NCBI GenBank assembly: GCA_028455995.1
Contig: JABELC010000003.1
Span: forward strand, 3,596,001 to 3,660,000
Length of the DNA stretch: 64,000 nt
Source of the DNA: Scleromitrula shiraiana
Lineage: Eukaryota > Ascomycota > Leotiomycetes > Helotiales > Sclerotiniaceae
Direction: 5' to 3'
This document shows positions 1-13,529 of the stretch, one piece after another (the stretch's first letter is position 1; each line of letters starts with the position of its first letter). Position numbers and translations under genes: made by a program. The notes beneath the pieces were generated by a model that ran no database searches, had not been told where the DNA came from, and saw only the letters and a list, made by a program, of their open reading frames with translations.

Positions 1-243
1 ATGAATAATGTGAGGTAGGTTGGAATCGTTCGATCCAAGGCGATTTGCTGTTTACCCGTCACCAGACTCTCTTGAAATTTCGCAAACACATATCTAGAGT
101 AACAAATGAATTAGTAGATGCATCGCATCAAGATAGATGTTATTCTAATTCCAAACTCACGATTCAATTGCTAGAACGACTGCGGCTTGTATTGTTGTTG
201 ATATCATGAACATCCATGTCCAAGTTGTATTTGGTTTATACAT
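1..243 (-). CDS. Small multi-pass membrane protein, 5' part (gene cut by window edge)
   Basis: The start is the ATG at 241-243, opening MYKPNTTWTWMFMI. Exon 1 is 161-243 and exon 2 is 93 down to base 1, where the window ends; the intron 94-160 is canonical (GTGAGT donor, CTCTAG acceptor). Joining restores the frame at a Ser codon and gives a hydrophobic first helix (about residues 8-25) followed by ESYVFAKFQESL and IPTYLTLF, the start of a second helix. The pattern of Trp-rich start, helix, YVFAKFQ and then another helix resembles a conserved but unnamed fungal membrane protein family that I recognise only by texture. No function is claimed. The long upstream stretch would be its promoter region. 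Confidence 0.62.
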
Positions 244-1132
244 CTTTGATTTCCTACTCGAAGGTATTCCGTCTGTTCCTGATGAGCCTCCTTCTCGATG
301 AAAATAACCCCCGATGGACTGCTGATAAGGTCCCTGATCGATCGCCAACAGGGACTTTCGTGATTCAGTTCTGAAAGCCACGTCTGCGGTGTTTGAGGCT
401 CCTTTTCAAGAGGAGCCAAGGCAAAAAGTGAATATTCGAGAATAAGTCTTGGGCAGGTTGTACAATTTTCGGCAGTACTGATAAAAAAAAAAGTGAACCC
501 AAATTTTGGAAATGGAAGGGTCTCAGGAGAGAGAAGAATTGACTTTGAATTGGCGACACAAATTGGTGAATGACTGGGAAGGCTAGTCCTTTGACTAGAC
601 CCCGAAAAGGTCTTATGGATAGGATGTATGGATGTATGGATGTATGAAGTAATATTGTGACCGATGGTATTCGTTATGGTCGGATCAGTAGTGAAACGTC
701 TCGAGTATGTCTGACTTGCACTTTTGGTGAGATGAGTTTTAAAATAAGTAAGGGATTTTTATGATAGGTTTGTCGTAGAAAAATGGTTTGCGATAAGAGG
801 AATTCGAACGAATGTATTGAGAGGATTCTAGGATTTGTTTGATAGGAGATCGAGATGTTGATCCAGTAACGAAGGATTTATTTTGGAGGGTATTTGGATG
901 GGTGGAGGTGGTTAGGATGGTTAGGTAGGATAGGTAGGATAGGATAGGTAGGATAGGATAGGGTAGGATAGGAGAGATAAGTCCGAGTCGATAGGTAGAA
1001 TTTAGTAACGGTTAAGGAGATCAGATCGAATCGGATTTATTATTGTAGGAAGATGAGTAAGTAGGGGTAGGGATAGGAGAGAATAAAAGAATATGGAGGA
1101 GATATTGAAGATGGGGAGAGGATGGAGAGAGA

Positions 1133-1169
<37 letters not shown>

Positions 1170-4100
1170 TGAGGAGAAAGATCTGAGCGTAGGTAAGTTG
1201 AATGAATAGGTTGAAATTGTACTGTATTTTGAAGAAGAAAGTAAAGAAAAGTAAGAAATAATGATATTAATAATATTATTAATAATAATATTCCCAGCCC
1301 AATGAAAGTAAGAGTAAAGAGTAGTAAGAGCTTGCACCACCATCACCACCATTAAAAAGAAGGTACAGTAACGTATTAAAAACGTATTAAAAATTGAACT
1401 TAATTATCTTGGTGTGTATGGTTAATGCTTTTTTTTTTTTTGCGTATTACAGGGTAAAATCTTACACTATACTTCATAAGCCTTGTAGACTTTCCCTTCT
1501 TGGTACTATAATTCTTACTAAACTTTTACGCTATAAGTATAAGATACAATATTATATGCAGCCTTGAATTGAATTGCTAACATGGAGCTGTCAAAAGTAT
1601 ATACCTACGTAGTTCTAACATAAGGGATATTCCTTGGTAGTTTGAGAGTATGATTTTTTTTGAAGGTTTGATTTAAATATGTAAAAGTAATATATATAAG
1701 AGAAATTCATGCAATTGGTTTTGTTTAAAACCATCGACTTTTTTCTTCTATCTATCTATCCTATTCATCCATTCATTCCTGTTTACTTCCTAATAACTAC
1801 TATACCTATAACTACTATACCTACATAGGTATTCATGATCATCAATATCTTCATTACCTTCATTATCATCATTATCTTCATCAGCCCCAGTCACCATACA
1901 TCACCAGCATCATACTTCATCCTCCAAATGATGAAGTCATCTTTTCATGTCATCCAGACATAACAGAACATAATAGTAAAAATCCAGTAAAGAAAAACGG
2001 CCTTGCCACGGCCTGCTCACCTAATATTTTCCCGTCAGGAGAAAATTTTAACCCATGAAAATCGGGCGCAGTTAAAAATCAACCCGGTGAGGCTCAGCTA
2101 TTGATAGTAACAGTGCCCGCAATAATTATCCACTTGAGCCACTCTGCGCAGTTCTTCGGAATCCGCGGCCTTTAATAAGTGGCTGCTACATGGATTCATT
2201 AAGTATTGAATAAAGTGGAAGTAGGAGAGGTGAGGTGGCTGATGATTAGATTGGATAAAGTGGAGGAAGGAGAGGTGGCGGCAATTGATTCAATTGATCA
2301 TGATGTGGTGAGATGAAAGCGATATTAATATTATCATTTCATTGGTCCTAACTAGTATAGAATGTTGATGGACGGAAAGTATTGCCATTATTTGAACGGA
2401 TGTTTATACACATCTTTTGTGACTTCAGTCTGTCTTGCTTGCTGTGTTCATGCGGCATAATACTTCCGTATATACTTCCTGAGAAACTCGTATATGTTCC
2501 TTCTAATCCAACCAACTCCACCAAAAACATCCTTATTCGCCTACTGTACGATCACCTATCTAGGTACCTCCTAGCTACAGTGCAGTATCTAATTCAGTTC
2601 ACTGCAAAAAATTGTTCATCTCATATGTAGAGAATCATGCAATTGTCATGCAATTGTCTATGTTATTCTATTCCCAGGTTGTTACAAATTAATAGCAAAA
2701 AGGATGATCCAAAGGTCAACAATGTAAATGTATGCGACGATGCCAATATATTGAGGAGCTCTTGAGTTCTTGGCGTCTTTTAATTTGGTTTCAGACTTCA
2801 TAATTCGCACACACACCTGGTCTGGGGGGTCCTGGGCATACGCGGATAGATGAATTGATGTAGCATGGTAATTGAATCGATTCGAGACGGATGGTAAATG
2901 TTAAATATATTCTTTGGTACTGTTTCTTATCTTCACTTGTTCTTCTCTCGGCCATGCTGCGATAAGCATTGCGGTTCATGGCTGAGCTGCTGACTTTGCG
3001 CATGGAGGGGCTTGGGGAGGGGAGGGGAGGGGGTTGGTGGGTACCGCCAAGTGGGTAAGCATGTAGGTATGAAGTGGAAACCAGGAAGGGGTAAGGAAAA
3101 AGAGGCGGGGAGGAGAGAAGAGGTGGACTTAACAAGAGGGAGAGGAAACTAAGAGGAAAGGCGGAAGAGAAAAGTGAAGGAGTACGGGGGAGGTTTATTA
3201 TATATGTAGGGCATGAGAGGTACTTTAACATGTTTAATTTCTTTAGGCCCCTACAGAAACATAATATGGATAAGATCCATGTTTCGTATTACGAATTAGT
3301 GGTACTTTTAACAGTAAAAAATACTGCCATAAAAAAAAAAAACACCTAAGTCGGCTCGGGAGGATCGGGATGGACATAATGTTGTTTAAAGATTCGAGTC
3401 CATGAGTATTCTAGATCTTTTGGGATGTCGTGTAGATTACTTATTCGGGTAATTTGGGTACGCACGCAATATGGTGCTGACAACTTTGTTGTGGTGATGA
3501 AATAAGTATTTTATATGTATTGCAATTTTCATCATCATCATCATCATCACACAGCAATAAGTATTTCATCCCTCAAATTGTTGGAAATATCTCTAAAGGA
3601 ACCAATGCTTGGTAGAGCATCGAGTATGGTGGGTAGCATAAAACGACAGCGAAATTTGTTGTTTGTTGTTTTCAAAGGGTGAGCGAGGCACGACATCTTT
3701 CTTGTTGAACTTGTAGTACAAGTAGATTCTGCATCGTGGATTATATTGCTTGGTTGTAAATGCAGGTTATCTTGTCTTTGCTTCTTCTTTCGTTTTTGGA
3801 ATGATTCAGAATCATTAAATCAATCTAGGACTCCGTTTTGTTTTTATTCGGCTTCAATTGGATTGCTCTGCAGAGTAAGTAGTCATTCAATGAGTTTGAG
3901 GAAGTACCTTACAACCATCGATTTTCTTCTACCTTCAACATTAAATCACTTTATCTTCTTGCAATTCTAATCTGATAAATCCATTAATGATTACCATCAT
4001 GAAGTCATTTTATTTAACCTTTTAAGTTCTCATCTTCTTAGAATACCATTTGATATCATAAAGTTTACCTTATCCCACCTATTGTCTGATCCTACTTCGT

Positions 4101-4330
4101 TGCGCCAAACTTCTTTTCATCACGTCCCAATTAAGTATAACAATAAACGATCTATCCTCACGATCTAGTTAAACGATTGGAAATGGTTCCTTGAGAATTA
4201 CAAGGTTATATGCTAGAGCGTTAAACGATACCACTTGAGCGGCGCTTAAAATAGGAAGCTGAATTAAGATGCTGATATAAGGAAAAGATATATATATGAG
4301 ATCAGGAATGAGGTTAACTATTTTCTACGC
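244..4330. other. Long non-coding spacer with simple repeats
   Basis: I see no supportable gene here. It holds an AGGATAGG-type repeat (about 912-975), a GA tract (about 1124-1166), a poly-T run near 1430, an AT-rich stretch 1250-1700, a more GC-rich island at about 1995-2195 with short inverted pieces (CGGCCTTGCCACGGCC), a near-duplicate GTGGA(A/G)G(T/A)AGGAGAGGTG motif at 2215-2285, a G-rich purine strand at 2990-3190 that opens long meaningless frames on the other strand, and CATCAT repeats near 3529-3549. The short frames in it are low-complexity or lack any family resemblance. Confidence 0.6.
1124..1166. repeat. GA microsatellite
   Basis: A run of GA dinucleotides, interrupted once by GTGA, about 40 bp long. 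Confidence 0.9.
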
Positions 4331-4937
4331 CGTACGGCTCGGGCTAATGCCCCGCAAAATACCATGTTGATCGGTCTGCTGGCGCTCTAGGTCTCGTCTT
4401 GAGATCATGGTTAGGAGCCACGGATGTATGCGCTCACTCGAATCTACCCATAACTTGCGATCTCTAGATAAGCAGCGAACTCCAAAGTGCTTCCGCACCT
4501 ATTTCACATGCTTTGACCAATTCGTCGCTCTTGCCTTCCGTCTATCCACGCGTTGTACGGTATCATCAAGACTCGAGATGGCCCGGCCAAGCCGACCAAT
4601 ATCCAACCCGTCCGGTTTGAAAGGAAAGGCGAGCATTCTACGATTTTCCCTCCGACAACGAACGGTGCTGCGAACGATGAAAAAATGCATCATATCGAAA
4701 ACAAGCATTCACGTCTTCCGACAAACTCTCATCAAATGTCCGCGCTCATTTCAATTCACATATCCCCGATTCGACAATCGTCTCTTCCAACTATCTCACG
4801 CGAAACGTCCTTCTCTACCTTTGGTTCTGGGCAAAAAATCTGCGTTTATGGTTTGTTCAAATAATCACTCTGAAGGATAATGCTGAGGAAGATACATCTC
4901 GATCTTATATACAATAGGTAGCGTAGCTCCAACAACT

Positions 4938-6150
4938 ATGGTCGTTTGTTTTTTGCTTGGGGTTGTGTTAGTCATATGTCACCATGTGTTTATCAAGCTT
5001 GCCCTTGCAATTGCAACAGCGACTGCCTATACGCAACAGTTTTGGGTCGCCATGCAACCACGACATCTAAACTTGCGACGCATCAATGCTATGTTTTTTG
5101 GACTCAGCAATCCCCAAAATTTTGCTGATGTTGGACTTTGGGTGAGAAATCCTTTACTTACTATTCCCGCTGTGATTACTTGGTACGTTAGTTCAACTAT
5201 TTGTGGACTATGACTGACATATGTCAGGCTTATTCCAATATCGGCCATCATAACCCCACGTACTATAACTGTCAATGGTACTACACAGCCTGTCGTTTAT
5301 GACACTTCGGTACCTTTGGTTGACTATACAAGCTACACAAAGTTTGCGGCATTAGGGGGTGAACCAACCCACAGCCCCATGACCGTCAGAGTCGAAGAAT
5401 ATAGTCAACCAAGCGATACACTCCTTAAATTATCCGTATCCAGCGCACTCCAAAGCGAAATCTCTTCCGTTATACCTCCATGGTCAAACTCAACATACAG
5501 TATGACATTTTTAGGGCCCGCAGTGAACTACTCGCTTCAGCAGACTCTATCAATGGTTAATACTTCACAAGAAGCCAACGACGCTGCACAAGAAAGTATC
5601 GTCAGATATGTCCCATGGGTACACACAAATATATATCTGGACCCAATCCAAGCCGAATTTGATTGTCACCAAAGTTCTACCTGATAAGCACATTCCTACC
5701 AAACGATATAGTGACATCGCTTCAACCATCGCCCACCTATTTCATGATCTCAGACAGCCCCAACATATCCGATACACTCCCCTACTAGTACGTTCCGCAA
5801 CGAAATTGAGCTACAGCGTCTCCAGCTGTTCATTAAGAAAGGCTTCATGAAATACCGCATCGTTTGACTTTTGATACCCAGCGCAGAGCATCAAGGCCGC
5901 GAATTGAAAACTCATGCATACCGTATCTCAGACTTCGGATCCCTCAACGCGTCGTACTTTTAGCGGTGCGCATATCTTCTCGTATCAAGCAATCGTGGAC
6001 GCTGCCAATAGGGTGCTGGTTGGAGAGAGACATGTATTCCGCGTATGCACTCGGCGCGAATAATATATTGGGGTCGACCGTATATCCACTCATCAGATTA
6101 GGCGATGTAGTTAACTCTGGGGTTACCGATGGATCGTGTATGAGTGGCGT
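4938..6150 (+). pseudogene. Decayed fungal multi-pass membrane protein gene
   Basis: The frame from 4938 gives MVVCFLLGVVLVICHHVF, then AIATATAYTQQFW and a helix PLLTIPAVITW. A canonical intron at about 5182-5226 (GTACGT to CAG) joins W to LIPISAIITPRT, and the frame runs on to a stop at 5682-5684. About 290 bases later another frame carries AHIFSYQAIVDAANRVLVGE (near 5968), and a further shift near 6035 is needed to reach YSAYALGANNILGSTVYPLI. These three pieces match, in order, a common large fungal membrane protein family with an N-terminal helix set, a long extracellular domain with a YQA-AF-LLVG motif, and a C-terminal helix. The junction HHVF/IKLALA also seems to lack about 30 residues. 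At least two frameshifts plus that deletion make it a relic; the 3' limit is uncertain. Confidence 0.6.
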
Positions 6151-6199
6151 GGGGAGGGGGAGGGGGAGGGGGAGGACAGGGGGAGGAGGAAGTTTGGTT

Positions 6200-9100
6200 T
6201 GAGGGGTTGGGGGGATAAATTGTAGGATTTCATGTCTCAATAAATGAATAGCTAAAATGAATTTAATAAATTGAATGAATTTGTTCCGATATTCGAAGAG
6301 AATAAATGCATCCATGATACTCTATTACTCTAAAAACGATTACTTAGAAACGAATCCAGTACAATGATTTTAAGGAGTCTAAATAGACGTTACATCCATC
6401 GTAAAGTCCCACAACAATCCAGGAGTTGAGCGTAGATCCGACTTTCCCAAAGTATCCTATAAAACTCGATATCCACGGACTATTAGACAAGTATCTAAAT
6501 CCACGTAAAATTGACTAATGGACTTAGTCTGATGATGAATATATCTCAATCCATCCCACATCCCACTGGCACATCCCTCGCCTCTCATTTATCTAATATT
6601 CCACACAAATCCAGAAACCAAACCAAACCAAACCAAACTCAAACCAAACTCAACCCTAACTCGCGCTAAACATCTTATTAACATCCTCAGATTACCTAAA
6701 CTACGCCTCCTCAAAGTTCTATAACATCTCTCACATCTTCTATACCCCGTCTTATTCCATTTCACGAATCGTCATTTCTGCACTATACCATAGAATTCCG
6801 AGTCTTCAGAAACTTAAAGCGATGTTGTGTTTTCCACCTTTATCTTGGAATTCGATCAATGTGTGTTGTAGTTTTTGGATTGGAAAGATTGTGGGTTGGC
6901 GATTAGAGGTTTTATTATCGAGGATTGGAAAGTAAGATTTTTATCGTCGTTTTGTTTATGCGTGTTATTGTTGTTGTTGTCTTTTTTGTGCTGGGGGTGT
7001 TGTTATTGGTACTCGGTACTCCTATTATGAGGTTTTTTGGGGATGTTTTTACATTATCTCCTCCTTCCCCCACCACCTTTTTCTATGTATTCCGCTTGAC
7101 TCGCATTCATCATCTGTTCGAAAATGTCCTTGACTATTGTAGTCACTATTGTTGTTGGGATATAGATCACAAGGTAGCACGTGATAAACACGTGACCACA
7201 GTCGTACATATATACGGCTTGACAATCTGTACCATAGATAGATCAATAATAAGAATACCACACAAACAACCATAGTACTATACATTGTACAACCTTACCA
7301 TAGTAAAACCACAATTGTATGTAGGTGTTTTATGAATTTCATCGAGATTATACTTGGTTAGTACGATATCAACTAGTTGCTTGATTGATTTTGGGGGAAT
7401 ATCCGTTGATGTTATTATTGTTGTCATTCTCAACAGCTTTGCTATTATTGTCAACCTATTTTTGTCGTCGAAAATTGATTGTCATTGTTAGTTTAATAAA
7501 CAATAGTCAATGTCCTCATTGTATATCTTTATCTTGATTTTCATTCTTATTCTTCTGCTCAATAACCTTCTTTCTTCTCGGAATCTACTCCAATTCTCTT
7601 TTCTGTATTATAGTATTCGATACTGACCCCCCGTTGACTCTTCTCCTTCTTCAGTCTTTTTGCTTTCTTCTTTTTGGTGGGAGGAAGGAGCGGGGGATTT
7701 ATACAGATGGAGCGAGAGAGGGGAGGACCTGGTGAGGGGTAGAGGGGTGGAATTCACCAGTAGTGATTACCATAGACTTGAGATGTTATCGTGAACAAAT
7801 TTACTATATATCAGTACCAACATCACCCTTCCCTAATATGTCGAAGATAACGCATCATTCACGTATTCACCACCTACCCATCTACCCTAGATTTCTTCAT
7901 TCAAACTTCATCCATTACACCAGAATCACCAATTCCACTCATTCATTTCCTTCCCAATCTCATATTAACATCATTCGCACTTTCTCCATTACCCCTCTCT
8001 CATTCAAACAATCATACAACTACCACTAATCTAGGCATTCTCGGATTTTGAACGTAAAAAGAGACGAGAGGAACTAAAAAGTAAACAACGTTAGACCTTT
8101 TCGTTGTAACTCATGATCTTTCCTAATAATGAATATATTAGTCATAATAGAAACGATGCGTATGTATTTACTTTTTGGTTAACATAAGATAAGATGGAAT
8201 CAAACCTGGAATGATTTGGCGGTTATTATTGCCATTTCATGCACTGTCATTTTGTTTTAGATCGTTGCCATTCCCCCTCTTTGCCATTACACACAAACCA
8301 CCTCGTCGAATCGTTCAACAACATATCTCTCTTCTGCATTCTCTCGTTTTCTCACTTGCTGGATATACACATAATGATTGCTATATGCCTAAAACCCTGA
8401 CAGCTGCTGCTAGGGCCAACATCCGGCTTCGTCTGCCGTTACTGGTATTCTTGCATCTCCAATTCCAGTTTTGGAACTTTTTGCTTGACGTTATAGGAAA
8501 GGAGGAGCGGGGGAATGAGAGAGAGAGAGGAGAGGGGAAACGGAGAGGGCATGTAGTTTAGGCGAGAGTGAGAATTCATGCGGGTGTTGTGTAGATGGAT
8601 ATATGAATGGAGATGGTGCATTCGTTCATATTCATTCACTGGCTACTTACTTTGAACTTCCTACCTATAGAACTAGCGCAGCCGTTGGAGATTTTTCCAC
8701 GGTGTATTCATTTATTCATTCAGGCATGCATTCTTACTTTGAGTATTCACCTCATCGCATGTGAACTCGCAACAATTATTTATTCCTGAAATCTGTCCTT
8801 GGGAATATAAAAGCATCTGAATTCTCTCTCTGGGCTATTCTCTCCAGAGCCCCTTTTATATGGCGATGAATGGGAGTTATTTCTGTTTTAGGGTTTGATG
8901 CGATGGATTATTCTTTGGTCTATCTGCCTCGTTTTTGAACATAATATTATCCCTCTTTTCTTCACCGCACCTTTCATCCCATGCTATTGTTGTTGTTTTT
9001 TTGCTACTTTAAACGTTGCCGTTGATTGTAAATTATCACTGTCATATTTTCTATTCGTCTCCAAGATCGTATTGAAAAGACTACTATCGGATATACTCTA

Positions 9101-11408
9101 ACGTAGTTAAGTTGTGTTTCTTTCGTGAGTCCGTATCCTGTTTTATTCAGTTCTAATCATTCCTATTAACGGTGGTTCGAACAGTAGTTTCATACTTGTT
9201 TGATTTGATGGTGGCAGGATCATGCGATCGTATTAATACACAGTATACTCATCTAAGCTTTCCTTTCAACGGCCTCATTCCAATGATGTATCAGTACCAA
9301 TGGCCGAGTAATTCATAACAAGAACTCTTCTTTTATAACTGAAGGTTAGATTTGGATCTTATAATTTTTCCCGTTTTGCTTTTTGCTATGTGGATGCCAG
9401 TGCACTCGGATATGTACGTATGGTGGGTGAGCATTCACTCAGAGTGAAGAGGATAGGGGTATATAAACCTTCATCTTTGTCTTCCCCTCTCGAATCCGTA
9501 AGATTACCGCATTCAAATTCTCATCATAACATGTGGGACGTGAATCATCTACCCATGATTGGATTAAATTATTCGCAAGCTTCCTATTCAATACATGCAC
9601 AAAACAACACATTTAATATTTCTCTTTCTGGACTAGCTAGTATTGCTGCTACTCAAATCTCGTTTATCTACTATATTATTCTCGAGATGTCGACAACAAC
9701 TAAAACAAATGCCAATCATTAAGAAGTCATACAGAAATGTCTCACATGCTTGCTGAAGTGGCTTTGGCAACAACACAGGATTGAGTACACTTAATTACTA
9801 TTATTGTTATAGTTATCGTTCTTCTGATTCTTGTTGTGACCATTGCATTGCTATTATTATCACTGTCGGTTTTTATTATCCCTTCTTCAACTAATAGTAT
9901 CTAAGTTGCATATCCCCCAAATTTTTGCCATCTAGCACTACATTCTATTTGACACTCAGGTATATTTACGTAGGTTAACCATACTTGATGGTTTTTTGAC
10001 CATTTCCCAACGGTTATGTTGCCTTTTTGAAGATACGTCGCCTTCATCGAATATATATAGAAGGGTGGAGGAAAGAGGAGGTAAAGAGGGAGTGTCAAGG
10101 AAAGCGAATATGTATTCACTCTATCTCAGTTGGACTTGTTATTTTAATCCAATCTAATGAAACAAATAGAGGTCATATCCCATGCTCGATCAAGAACAAT
10201 CAAATCAAATCTAATGCTAACACTCCGGCTGTATGTAGCATGGGCACGAAGGAATACAACTTGAAGCATAATAGTACAAGGAGTAGACGATGAACATAAA
10301 AAGGAATTAGGAATATCTCCAACACTATTTATGAAATTCGATCGACTATAAGACGATAAGAATGTAGCATATTATTCACTGTCCTACATCCTTTCTTGCC
10401 CCTCTTATTGTCATGCTTGAATTTCCATCCCCGGCGTCACATTCCCATATGTCTATGAATATCTCTCGAAGATCACAACGTCTTTTCCTTCCCATAAAAT
10501 TGATCTATCAATCAAACTTCTAAGACTTTGTTATGTGCACATCATATACTACTGATACTTGCATTGCTTTCGATCGATTGAAGTACAATAGAACCCTTTT
10601 CTTGAACTCTAGTCTTGATATCTTCAGTTAAGTAGTTGCCTATTCACTTGTTCCCAATTTTTCACTCTCATCTCATCTACTTATTACCCGCGCAGTAATT
10701 CTACCCTTTATACTACTCCCGAGGCTCCCTATAAAGTCTCCGATTCTGACAGTCGTATTGATCCCCCTCAGAAAGTTAGAAGTAGCTCCATCACCGGAAG
10801 GAAATGATCTGGCCATGTGTGGATAGTAACGCTCTTGCTTTTGCCTCTTACTACTCCTTCTAGAAAGTGTCAAAAACTTGTTATCTAATTTCCGGGGTTG
10901 GATTATTTGGTTTAGTTGGTAATATTTGCATTTGTTGTCGCTTTTTTATGCTGTTGCCGGTTATTGTGATATATGTTGTTAATGGAACTCTACTCTGATC
11001 AATTTTACCATTCTTTGAACTCTAGTTCATATTTTTAACACATTCTCAATGCTCTGAGGTACGGGCTAGGGGATTGGAATATGTCTTGTGTCTCCCGGCA
11101 TACGTGGATAATTATGTTTAAGACTTTTGTTTTTCCTTGGTATGAGAGATATATTTTATGTTTATGTTCTACTTATAGGTCGATGACAATTCTGGTCTTC
11201 CCAAACGAGGATTTATCTTGGTATTATGCTGCGATCAGTTTAGAGAGCAGTATAGTGAGTTTTAGATTGCTAGATGGTATACTAGCGGAAGGGAAACAAG
11301 TAATGGTCTATTTGGTTATAAATACACTGGCTTAGAGTGAGTATGATTATAGTTGAGTTAGTCAAGGCTCGTTATTCTCTTTATGTTGATTTATGTGGCA
11401 TCACCTTT
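6200..11408. other. About 5 kb of AT-rich spacer without a supportable gene
   Basis: Only short, unrelated frames are present. Contents include an AACCA-type repeat (6615-6655), two CACGTG boxes 10 bp apart (about 7179 and 7189), several patches where the plus strand flips from C-rich to G-rich (near 6.8, 7.67 and 8.45 kb), a GA-rich tract at about 8518-8545, and many TTGTTG or TATTATTG runs. No transposase, reverse transcriptase or terminal-repeat pair was recognised. Between 10.3 and 11.4 kb nothing stands out. Confidence 0.55.
7179..7195. promoter_or_regulatory. Paired CACGTG E-boxes in a gene-free stretch
   Basis: The bases GCACGTGATAAACACGTGAC contain two CACGTG hexamers ten bases apart. 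CACGTG is the core bound by bHLH factors (Cbf1/SREBP type) in fungi. No adjacent start codon is obvious, so the link to a gene is unknown. Confidence 0.35.
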
Positions 11409-11740
11409 TTATAATATTAAATGATGTGGGAAAAATCGCTGTGTTAGAGTTGTTATGGGTCCTCCAGATTTTGGTAGCGATATACTGTCAGCTTTGTGTT
11501 CTTGAATTATCACTGCCATTACGAGCAATTTATGATGTGAATTCGTTAATATCGTAACATTTAGAATGGTGATATTAATGCCTAATACAACAGTGGATTC
11601 ATCCCGCCGTTGCTTGAGTAACTGCGACCAAGATACCACGGCTCTCAACCAATCTTGGATATCAGGCGTCGCTTCCGGCATTTATCTATGACATCAAGAA
11701 TTTACAAAAATATTTTGAAGGGCGTACAATTCAGCTTTCT

Positions 11741-13529
11741 TCAGTCTTTACTCTCCCACAATCTTGATTCCTCCAAATCATTCCAAATCTCAGCACAGTC
11801 CAAACTGGCAACAACGTAGCCAAACAGCCCCGCAAACAGTATAAAACACCAACCAATCCCAAGTCTCTGGATCAAAATCTGTATCACAGCTAATCCTCTC
11901 GCCGAGAAACTACAGTGAATAATATTGAGGACCGCTTGAGCAGTTGCTGGTGATTTTGGATACAGATCAACGAGTAAAGTTCCGCACATCTTTTTATAGT
12001 TAATATAGTTTAATAACATGAATATAGATGGGAAATATACATGCGTTGAAAGTCATGATGATGAAAGCACCGATGAAAAATTGCAAAACTAGAGGCACAG
12101 TAATGGACTTTTGGATTGGTTACTACAGGCAAGTGTTTCGGGGTCTGGGTGATTCAAAAACTCACAGTGTGGGAATGAAGAGACCATCCATATCCCAAAA
12201 TACATGATGTACTAAATAGTACAAAGTATGAAATCCTTCGAAGTCTGGCAACCTCAATCGGAAAAATAGTCGTATTATCACCGACTACTTTGTCAATCAC
12301 AATATTACGTTATTTCGCGGTGAGGCGATAATCTAGATTCATCAGACGTCTTAAAAGATTCGTTAGCTGAGAGGATCCACCTTATTGCACGAAGAAAAGA
12401 TTTGCGAAAGGTCTCACCAGAAAGATAAGATGCTACAACACAGCCTATCCCAAATGGTAAGTATATTAGTCCTGCATTCAGTTTCGATAGCTCATATAAA
12501 TTGATAGATATTGATGATATAGAAGCTTGGATACAGCCATACGTCATGTAGAAAACACTATTGACCAACACAATGAGTGCCGTGCTTCTGTGGACTAGAA
12601 GTCTCAAGCGGGGGATTGAATTGGGAATGTGACGTTGGTATTTAGATTCTAGCATCTGAAGCTGAGTCTCCAGATCATTGGTAGATTTGTCAAGTATTTC
12701 GATACCAGATTTGTGATACTATTTCTTCGATACAATTCCATTTCAAACAATGTTTCGAGATGTTTCATGGAGGAACATTATAATTAGATAAAGACAAAAA
12801 CCGGATAGGAGAGCTAGAAGCCAGAATATCCGGCGCCAGTTGGCATGTTGTGCAATAACACCCCCAATTACTGGGTCTATACTAGGTGCGACAATGGGTC
12901 TCTAACAAAGGTAAGATTCGTGTAGTTAATGATTGAAGGGAATAGTATAGTGTGAGAAACATACCCCGCGATAACTGCACCAACAAAAGACCCTCATTCT
13001 GCGGGTGTAGCAATGTCTGCAACTACACCATATGCAAGCGAAATAGTAGCTTGATCGGCAACGTTAGTCTACCTCCCCATACTCAAATGATCCAAAATAA
13101 ACACTCATACCTGAACTCCCCATACTTTGCAACATTCTCAACAATAATAATGCTAACCAACTCTTCTGAACGTCAACCCTATACCAGCCACGCAATAAAT
13201 ACCCAGTGTAAGAATATAAACCAATCTCCTCCCAGTCATATCAGCTACATCGCCAATAATTGCAGGTGCAACACCAGATACAACCATATAGGAAGTGATG
13301 GTGAGATTAATGAGTTCGATGTAGACATGAAGATCTTGTGATAAAGATGTTATAGCGGGGTAGTATATGAAACTACTTAGAGGAGAGAAAGTAGCCGCAA
13401 ATACTACGAGGAAGAGGATTAGACGCTTTTGAGATTTGCTAGATGTGGAGTATGGAGCGGGGTTGGGGGTGAAGTTGGAGTTGCTGGGGTGTCGGTTTCT
13501 TGCCCTAAGGACTTTTCGGTATCGGGCAT
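11741..13529 (-). pseudogene. Decayed MFS transporter (DHA1 drug:H+ antiporter type)
   Basis: Read on the minus strand from an ATG at 13527-13529, successive pieces in different frames give a major-facilitator protein in correct order: helix 1 with FSPLSSFIYYPAIT; GDVADMTGRRLVYIL (the loop 2-3 signature of the superfamily); LLLLRMLQSMGSSG; ISLAYGVVADIATPAE; NWRRIFWLLALLSG; a central loop; LNAGLIYLPFGIGCVVAS; VPLVLQFFIGAFIMTFNAC; GTLLVDLYPKSPATAQA; and a last helix near 11830. Disabling changes include an early frameshift before helix 1, a shift after GIGLTF (near 13180), TGA at 12994-12996 where RGSFVGA is expected to start, and TGA at 12743-12745 after ETSRNIV. Some introns remain recognisable. 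The parent was probably a multidrug or polyamine-type exporter; the gene is dead. Confidence 0.8.

Noticed and set aside
2791..3231. A 146-residue minus-strand frame
   Set aside because: Low-complexity Ser/Pro/Leu product of a G-rich strand, with no family features or splice partners.
4407..4880. A 157-residue plus-strand frame before the membrane-protein relic
   Set aside because: No family resemblance and a competing antisense frame; unlikely to be coding.
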